Shown here: positions 56,498-64,000 of the stretch, piece after piece
How positions within the stretch are numbered: position 1 is the first letter of the stretch
Layout of the letters: every line of letters begins with the position of its first letter
Source: Entonaema liquescens
Lineage: Eukaryota; Ascomycota; Sordariomycetes; Xylariales; Xylariaceae
Direction of reading: 5' to 3'
Assembly (NCBI GenBank): GCA_902805475.1
Contig: CADCSX010000002.1
Span: 496,001-560,000, forward strand
Length of the DNA stretch: 64,000 nucleotides
The notes under the pieces: generated by a model
What the model was told of the DNA's origin: nothing
The model's database searches: none
What the model saw: the letters and a program-made list of their open reading frames with translations, nothing else
Position numbers and translations under genes: made by a program

Positions 56498-58728
56498 TTT
56501 TTCTTGACGGGATGCATGGAAGGGGGTTCGTCAATTTATTACTGTAAATGGGTTACATCATCGGTAGAGTGTACAGTATAGCGGTCATCCTGTCGGCATG
56601 CTTGTGGAAGTGTCTTCGAATAAGTGTCTTTGAATAGGCAATGACGCTATTTCCATAGATTCCGGTTGTGTTGTTGTGTGTGAATCCGCTAGTAGTCTCG
56701 TAGACTGGTGTTTGTTGAAAAATAAGTAAATATGGACGTAACTTGAACATATAGGAGTTAATATTAGAAGTTTTGATAGCATTCCCAATTTTGAATGTGT
56801 CTCTTTTATAGATGGTATCTTGCGGTTCTGTTTGATTTGTATGCTGTGTGTAGATGTGAAAAGGATATTTCAGATGATCACAGGAATACGAATATGTACG
56901 TTAGGTGTATTTAACACTAATCACTTGACATCTGCCTCTACTCTGAAGCAGCTAGCTTTAACTCTATTAACCTTGTGATGCTATCCGTGTTTCACTTAAT
57001 ATGGAAAGTTTTAATGAATAAAAAGTACGCCAGAGTGTTTTTATATGTCGGTGAAATATTAACATCATAATTTTTTGTAATTGTGTATATAGCTCAAGCG
57101 TCCTAGGACCTACATCTCCGTTGAGATGAGGATATGGTAAAGGATATTTTATAAACATGACTCCGACAGTGAACTTAACACAGCTGACAGTGACGAGTTT
57201 ACTGCTTTTTAATTCATGGCGTTATCATATAGTTATGTGTTTCTTGGTGGTTTATATAGACCATTGTTTTATATGAATCCGGAGAAATGATGTATTACTC
57301 AAACATACCCGTACCAAAGGCTAGACAGGGTTATTGTATTAGTATTTGTGGTATGAGACATCTAACCTATACATTTTTCTTGTCTTCTTACTCTTGTGTT
57401 ATTGGAACCTGCTCGCCACCTTGTTTAAATCGCGTAGTTTCACTTCAAAATTAGTTAATTTAAATCCAAAGTACTAGCCACTGCACATATAGCAATGGCT
57501 CTATAGATGGATTTATATGGTCATATGTATAATGAATATTGAAACATCAAGGTGCTTGGGCAAGTTATTCTTCATAAGCCCCATCGGCAAGAAACTGATT
57601 ATCTACATGACTTTGCTAACATTATAACTATCAAACAACAGAAATATGCAATCCCAGTTCGAACCCAACACTTCCATTACGGGAACATTAAGATATCGTC
57701 TGTATTTATATGATGGAGTGTAAAGGAGACTCGAGAATAATGTGTTGAGATTATCATGCTGTTCCTAGCCTCGCAAGGCTGACAAGCAAGTCAATTGCTA
57801 CATCTACCACTTTCCGATAATCTGTAATTACCCTTCTGTTTTTCGAATTAGTCGGTATTATATGCCATATATATTATCGTCAGTACTTAATTCAATACAT
57901 TTTGATTATAAGTTGGCTGGAGATGTGTCACTGTATATCTAGGTAATCGCGAATTATTGGCAAAAATAAGTATTTAAGTATGAAGATCATGCCGTTAGCC
58001 ACACCACGAAGCCCGAGAACTAAAGGGATAGGAATAGGCTTTGGATGCTAATATATGCCCTAGTATAATTTATAAGTGGCCATATTAGGGGATTCTCAGC
58101 GCGAATGTATAAACTATGCCGTGTCGTACTTTGCTTACGGTACTAGCTGCTCATTGATGAGGTATACTAAATTGACCATCTCTCACTTAGCCTGAGTCCC
58201 TTAGCTTTCGAAAACTTAGGAATATTGAAAGTAACGACCTAGGATCATTGCTTCTCTGGCTTTTTACCAGTTTACTCCTATTTCTGGTTATCAATATACC
58301 CACCAGTATTATTGGTATTTTCACGAACCATTCATCACCATCAAGGATGAAATTTAAATATTGCACCTCTGGAGGATATGAAAGGTATATATCACCTAAT
58401 GTCTATCTGTGACATCTTTCCTGTCGTATTCCTATTTCCATGCTAACATAAGAACTTAGAGTGAAATTGTCTGGTATGGAAATTTCCGCTCTACAAAACA
58501 CCCTATCACTCGAGCGTACAACGTGATACAGGAATGATGATTCACTAGCATTTAACACTATGTAACACGGATCAATTTCAACGTTGGTATATTATTCTAT
58601 TTATTTTGTTTGTCTAACTCATTCCAGTCCTGGTATTCGAGATCTATGAAGACGAAAAGCCCAACAGGAAACTGTCGTGATGTATTGGTCAGGTTTTAAT
58701 CGAAATACATTTACCTTTTTCGCGTTAT
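56498..58728. other. convergent intergenic region, KGD2 / ADE12
   Basis: This is 2.2 kb of AT-rich sequence between two 3' ends, unusually long for a convergent pair in this window. Open frames are short and motif-free. No repeats or RNA gene were recognised. Confidence 0.5.
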
Positions 58729-60367
58729 TCATGGGCGATATATCATATCCTCGCGGTCAGGACCGGTGCCGATCCACTTGACCTATTCTTTTGTTAGCAG
58801 CCCTTCTTCCTCGTCTACCAAATAAACGGGTAAAGGGATGGGAAATACGAAAAATGCCTACCTTTGTCTGGAGGAAGTTCTCAATGTACTCGATATAATC
58901 TCGTGCTTCCTTGGGGAGCCCGGACCATTCACGTATTTTTGCAATGCTAGTATTCCATCCCGGTAGTTCGTGATACACGACTTCGATATCATCAAGGATT
59001 GTCAAGTCGGCCGGGAACGAGGGTAATTCCTCGCCAGTCGTCTTGTTCTTATACGCAATCGCAACCTTGATCTTGTCAAATGTATCCAGGACGTCGAGTT
59101 TGCTCAATTGGAGAGAATCATAGTCGTTGACCGCACAAGAATACTTCAAAACGACAAGATCCAGCCAGCCACACTAATATCAGTTAGTTGACACGAAACC
59201 TAAAAGAAACACGCATGATAGGATCTTGATTATAGTGTACGCGCCCCTACTAAGATAAGCAGGTATGCAGGGTACTCACTCTTCGTTTCCGGCCTGTGGA
59301 CACGCCAATTTCGCCACCCAGTTGCTGAAGTTTTGATCCAACCTCACCGGTATCCTCGGTTGGGAAATTTCCAGAACCAACCCTGGTAGTATAACTATTG
59401 CCAATCAGAAATTTTGTTCTTTAGTTGCCCGGTAACCACTTACGCCTTGACAACACCAATGACCTCCTTAATGTTTCTCCGCTTGAGTGCAAGGCCCGAT
59501 ATAATCCCACCAAGGCACGTATTGGAGCTGGTGACATAAGGATAAGTACCGTAGTCTAGATCCAGCATCAGGGCCTGACTGCCCTCGACGAATATCTTGG
59601 CGTTCTTTTCTTGGGCGTCCTTCATGAAGGCCACAGCGTCGATAACGTAGTTGGCCAGCTTGACACGATAATCTTTGAAGCGGTTGATTTCCTCCTCGAC
59701 GTCATATTTTAGGAGATCGCCGTAGCGCTTCTTGTATCCGGCAGCTAGTTGTCGTAGTTTACGTTCAAATAGCTCCACGTTATACATCTCGGCGATACGT
59801 ATACCGCTCCGAGCTGCCTTAGTGCTGTAGCACGGACCAATGCCTCGCTTCGTGGTGCCGACTGCATTGGAACCTAATTCGATTTCTTCGAGTCCGTCGA
59901 CGGCAGCGTGTAAATCGAAGTTGATATGGCATCGGTCGGATACGAAGAGACGCTGGCTAGCATCTTTTATACCCTTCGCCTCTACATCGGCGAGTTCCTT
60001 GAAGAAGGATGGAACATGGAAGACAACAGCAGATCCAATCAGATTGATACACTTGGGCGAAACAAGACCGGACGGAAGGAGGTGAAAATCATAGGATACC
60101 CCGTTGGCCTTAATAGAGTGACCCGCATTGTGTCCGCCCTAGTATAGAAATATTAGCTATGTAGGAATTACGAGGGAGCAAGGACGAGGACATAGCCGGC
60201 GTAAGATGCTCCCTGCTTGTCACGCACTCGAAAGCGCCGAGACAGATGGACCAACTTACAGCGGCACGGGCACATATCTGAGCCTCAGCGCAAAGAATAT
60301 CCGTCAGCTTACCCTTGCCCTCGTCGCCCCATTGGCTTCCAAGGCACACAGTGATGGAGGAGGACAT
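58729..60367 (-). CDS. ade12: adenylosuccinate synthetase
   Basis: This enzyme makes adenylosuccinate from IMP, aspartate and GTP, the first committed step to AMP, in the cytosol. There are five exons, 60367-60260, 60138-59444, 59394-59280, 59173-58862 and 58782-58729, giving 427 aa, the usual length. The P-loop-like QWGDEGKGKLTD is at residues 13-24. GGHNAGHSI starts exon 2, GTTKRGIGPCYSTKAAR is the IMP-binding region, and EGSQALMLDLDYGTYPYVTS follows. GRKRRCGWLDLV spans the exon 3/4 junction, and the end is VKWIGTGPDREDMIYRP. The start is the Met before SSSITVCLGS; an upstream in-frame codon is not ATG. Its promoter lies within 0.42 kb of the AT-rich block. Confidence 0.96.
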
Positions 60368-60518
60368 ATTGACAGAAAGGAACAATCCGGGGAGAGAGAA
60401 AGACTCGGGGAAGACGTGTGTCTTAAGTCTAAGAAGGGCGTTAGAGGGGGTGAAAGCGGAGGTAGGGACCGAAGGTGTTACAGTACAATTGACCTCTAAT
60501 TGTAAAGTTGGAAAACTA

Positions 60519-60523
60519 ATTGG
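60519..60523 (-). promoter_or_regulatory. CCAAT box upstream of ADE12
   Basis: ATTGG on the plus strand is CCAAT towards ADE12, about 155 bases before its start. It is a plausible promoter element by position only. Confidence 0.3.
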
Positions 60524-61315
60524 TGGCCGATAATGTCCGGCATCGGGAGGAATGCAGAAGCGCGATTTACTATAAATTGTTTCGAGTCGAAAATGTGTTT
60601 GTACACAAGCCGTGATAAAGCGCTAGGCTTGTCAGGGCCGGTGATGCAATGCCCCACCAAACCTGGATGTAGTGGGGTGTTCGCAAGGCTATACATACAT
60701 GTATTAATATATTATCTTAGTGGGCTCAAACTTCATTATCGAGCCATTAGCGCTTGCGGCGCCGCCACATGTATTGTTAATCCGTATATTTATATTTATA
60801 AAATATTAAAATTTAATAACTTATAATAAAATTTAAAATTTAAAATTTATTAATTTATGTAATTTATTAATAATAATTATAAAGTAAAAAATTAATATTA
60901 TATTATTTAATTTTTTTTAATTTTTTTTTTATATATTTATAAAATATTATATTATAATATTATAATTTTTAACGGTAAAAAATATATTTTAATAATTATA
61001 AAAAAATTTTAATTATTATTATTTTATAAATAAATAATAATAATTTAATTATTTAAAATTAATATAATAATTATTATATTTTTTAATATTTTTTATATAT
61101 ATAAAATAATATTAATTTAATAATAAAAATATATTAAATTATTAAATTTATAATATAATATATTAATTATATTAATTAAAATTATATATTTTATACGTTT
61201 TTTATTATAAAAATTTTTTTATATTATTTATATTTATTATTTTTTTAAAATATAATAATAAATAATTTTATTATATTAAATTTTTTAAAAATAAAATTAA
61301 TATTATTTATTAAAA

Positions 61316-61448
61316 ATATTTTTTTATAAATAATATAAATATTAATTTATTATATAATAAATATTTTTTTTATAAATAATATAAATATTAATTTATTATA
61401 TAATAAATATTTTTTTTATAAATAATATAAATATTAATTTATTATATA
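61316..61448. repeat. 46-bp tandem repeat, nearly three copies
   Basis: Within the AT block the motif starting ATAAATAATATAAATATTAA recurs at 61326, 61372 and 61418, exactly 46 bases apart. The copies are almost identical, and the last is truncated where the array passes into AAAATATATATA. Confidence 0.85.
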
Positions 61449-62624
61449 AAAATATATATATAAAATAAAAAAATTTAATAATTATATTAATTAATTATAA
61501 AATTAAATTATATAATATAATAATTTATATATTAACGTAAAATTAAATTAATTTTAATATATATATATAAAGTTTTTTTTATAAAATTTATAAATAATTA
61601 TATTTTTATATATTTTTTTATTTAAAATCGTAAAATTATTTTTAATTTTTTATTTTTAATAATTATATAAATTTATGGTATTTTTTTTATTTAATAATTT
61701 TATAAAATTATTTATTAAACTTTTTTTATTATTAATTTTTTTATTATAATATAATTGTTTTTAATTTTTTATTTTATATAATAATAATTTTTTTTATATA
61801 TTTTTTTTAACGATTTATTACCGTTTTTTTAATTTATGTAATTATTATAATATTATTATATAATAATATAATTAATTTTAAAAAATTACATATTTACGCC
61901 GTGTTTATTATTAATAAAATTAATATAATATATTTGGTTTTTTTTTAAATTTTTTACAATAATTAATTATAATTTAAATAATTATTATAAAGTTATTTTA
62001 CAAAATAAAATTAAAATTAATTTTTTTAAAATTTAATAAATTAAAAATTTATTAAATTTTAATTAATAATTATATATTAAATTTTATATTAAATTTTAAT
62101 TTTATAAATATATATTAAATTACGTTTAATATTACTTTCTTTTTTTTAAAAGTTTTTTAAATACGTTTTTATATTTTTTTAAAATTTTAAATTATAATGT
62201 TTTTACTTAACATTTTTTGCCGGAATTTTTAACATTAACGTTTATTACTTAATTAATTTAACCACTTATTTTATTTCCTTATTTTCATTTTTATTATTTA
62301 ATAAATTTATTACATTTTTCGAAATATTTAATTAAATCGTTATTTTAATTTTTAAAAATAAGATTTTTATTTAAAATATTTAAATTATTTTAATTTTTTT
62401 GATTTATTATTTTTTATAAATTATAAAATTATTAATTTAAATAATTAAATTTTTTTATATTTTTATTAAATTTATTATTATAATTATAATTAAAATAAAA
62501 CTTTAAATTAAAATAATATATATTTTTTTTAATTTAATTAATTAATTTAAACTTTTTATAATAAACTTATAATATTAAAATTTAAATTTAATTAAATATT
62601 ATTTTATTAATTATTTAAAAAAAT

Positions 62625-62724
62625 AAAAAACGTAATAAAAAAATATAAAAATATAAAAAAAAAATATAATAAAAAACGAAAAAAACGTAATAAAAAACGT
62701 AAAAAACATAATAAAAAAAAACAT
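62625..62724. repeat. degenerate A-run/CGTAAT repeats
   Basis: A purine-rich stretch has A5-A9 runs separated by CGTAAT, CGAAAA, CATAAT and TATAAT-type words, at irregular spacing. It looks like a mutated short tandem array in which some CG pairs survive as CG and others read CA/TA. Confidence 0.5.
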
Positions 62725-64000
62725 AATTAATTATTTATTTTTAATTAATTTTTTACTTTTCATAAACTTTATTTAAACTTCATTAATTTATAAAATATTA
62801 TTATTATTATTATTATTTTATTTTTTTTATATAATTAATTTTCCGTTTTTTTTTATTTAATTTTATAAATGTAATTGCTTTTTTTAAAATTTTAACATTT
62901 TTAATTTTATAAATATTATTTTATTTAACAATTTTTATATTTAATTTTACAAAATTTATATTTTTTAAAACTTTAAAAAGATTTATTTAAAAAATAAAAA
63001 TTTTCTAATTTTAAAGAATTACAAATTAATAAAAATTAATTATTATTAAAAAATATTTAATTTAATTTAACAATATATTAAAATTTTATTTTTTTCTATT
63101 TTTATTTTAAATATTGTAAAAATAATTATATGATTAAATTAATAATTATTTATAATTTTATATTATTTTATATTAATTAAAAACGTTTTTACTTATTAAT
63201 ATAATAAAATTTTAAATAATTATTAATTTATTTTAATTAAATTTAAAAATTTAATTATTTTAAATAAATTATATTTTAAATAAATTTTATAAAATAATAA
63301 AATATATTCCTAATATCCTTTAAATTTATTAATAATTAATATCGAAATTAATTAAATATTATTTAAATTAAATCAATTTATTTTATATATTTATATATCT
63401 TTTTTATTTATATATTTTTTTTATTATATTATAAAAATAATTATTAACATTTTATTATTTATATATTTATTTTTATTAAAATCTTACCATTTTTCTATTA
63501 TTATATATATATTTTTACTATAATCCTAAATTTATTTTAAAATAAACTTAAATTAATTCATTTATATAATATTATAATTTATAATATTATTTTTTTAACT
63601 ATTAAAATTTTTTAAATTAAATATTGTAAAATTTTTAATAAAATATATTATAAAAATAATTAATTATTATAATTTAACCAAATTATATTATATTATTAAT
63701 TTTTTAAAAATAATTAAATAATTTAAATAATAAAAATTATTAATTATAAAATTTAATAAAAAATAATTATAATAAATAATTATTTAAAAATTTCGATATT
63801 TATAAAAATTATATTTATTAAATATTATAAAATTATTATAACAAAATTTTTTTAAAATAATTTAATATTATTATTTAATATAATAAAATAAATTAAATAT
63901 ACTTAAAATTATTTATTATAATATTTAAAATTAACAAAATACATTACATTTTATAAATAATTAAATTTCTAAATTCATTTTTAATATAAAACAAATTAAT

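Larger units (their letters stand above)
60786..64000. other. extreme AT-rich block (probable RIP-degraded repeat or heterochromatin)
   Basis: From about 60786 to the window end the sequence is almost entirely A and T, with rare C and G, many of them in CG pairs. There is no open frame of note on either strand. The switch from normal composition takes place within a few tens of bases. In filamentous ascomycetes such blocks are typically remnants of transposons mutated by RIP (C to T, favouring CpA), and occur at centromeres, telomeres and AT isochores. The block runs off the window, so its full size is unknown. It lacks any visible protein remnant that would name the original element. Confidence 0.85.

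Noticed and set aside
57650..57680. tRNA-like B box (GTTCGAACCC)
   Set aside because: The flanking bases do not form a T stem, and no acceptor or anticodon arm could be folded.
60786..64000. Mitochondrial DNA insertion
   Set aside because: The block has no tRNA, rRNA or respiratory-protein frames and a composition more extreme than typical fungal mitochondrial genes.
1..64000. CRISPR array, rRNA operon, intact transposon or secondary-metabolite cluster
   Set aside because: I looked for spaced direct repeats, 5S or rDNA-like sequence, transposase or reverse-transcriptase motifs, and PKS/NRPS/terpene-synthase domains. None were seen.

Overview
This window is nuclear DNA of a filamentous ascomycete (Pezizomycotina, most likely a sordariomycete). 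The genes carry short introns with GTAAGT-like donors and CTAAC/CTGAC-type branch points. The protein set (histones, SMC6, Atg4, KGD2, COQ9, complex I B22, fungal-type cystathionine gamma-synthase) is eukaryotic and fungal. The right end is an extremely AT-rich block of the kind left by repeat-induced point mutation (RIP). No mitochondrial, viral or bacterial replicon is visible, and I see no CRISPR array, rRNA gene or intact transposon.

Layout. 1-2.4 kb holds an intron-containing tRNA (anticodon UGG, Pro) and otherwise nothing I can read. 2.4-16.5 kb: GH25 lysozyme (-), mitoribosomal uS17m (+), Sap1/Yta6-type AAA ATPase (-), SGT1/ecdysoneless protein (-), SMC6 (+), COQ9 (-). 16.5-21.9 kb is gene-poor. 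22-26.4 kb holds a ten-exon Gbp2/Hrb1-like three-RRM protein (+) with a long pyrimidine-rich leader and first intron. 28-39 kb: SRP14 (-), SGD1/NOM1 (+), dihydrolipoamide dehydrogenase (+), cystathionine gamma-synthase (-), a cytosine-deaminase-like amidohydrolase (+). 39-49 kb: SPX-RING protein (-), JJJ1 (+), ATG4 (-), SQS1 (+, with an apparent one-base frameshift). 49.8-60.4 kb: histone H2B (-), histone H2A (+), complex I NDUFB9/B22 (-, five small exons), KGD2 (+), adenylosuccinate synthetase ADE12 (-). From about 60.79 kb to the end the DNA is almost only A and T, with no genes.

How the genes relate. Neighbours mostly alternate in strand, giving many divergent shared promoters and convergent 3' ends. 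There is no biosynthetic cluster. Functional pairings are the divergent H2B/H2A pair, the E3 (LPD1) and E2 (KGD2) subunits of 2-oxoglutarate dehydrogenase about 21 kb apart, and several mitochondrial genes (uS17m, COQ9, LPD1, NDUFB9, KGD2).

I found no convincing previously undescribed multi-gene system. The points most worth checking are the SQS1 frameshift, the sharp boundary to the AT block 0.4 kb from ADE12, the tandem 3' splice sites and 8-nt microexon of the Gbp2-like gene, and the altered metal-site residues of the amidohydrolase. Exon boundaries were placed by hand from splice consensus and reading-frame continuity; family names come from recognition of conserved motifs, with no database search.
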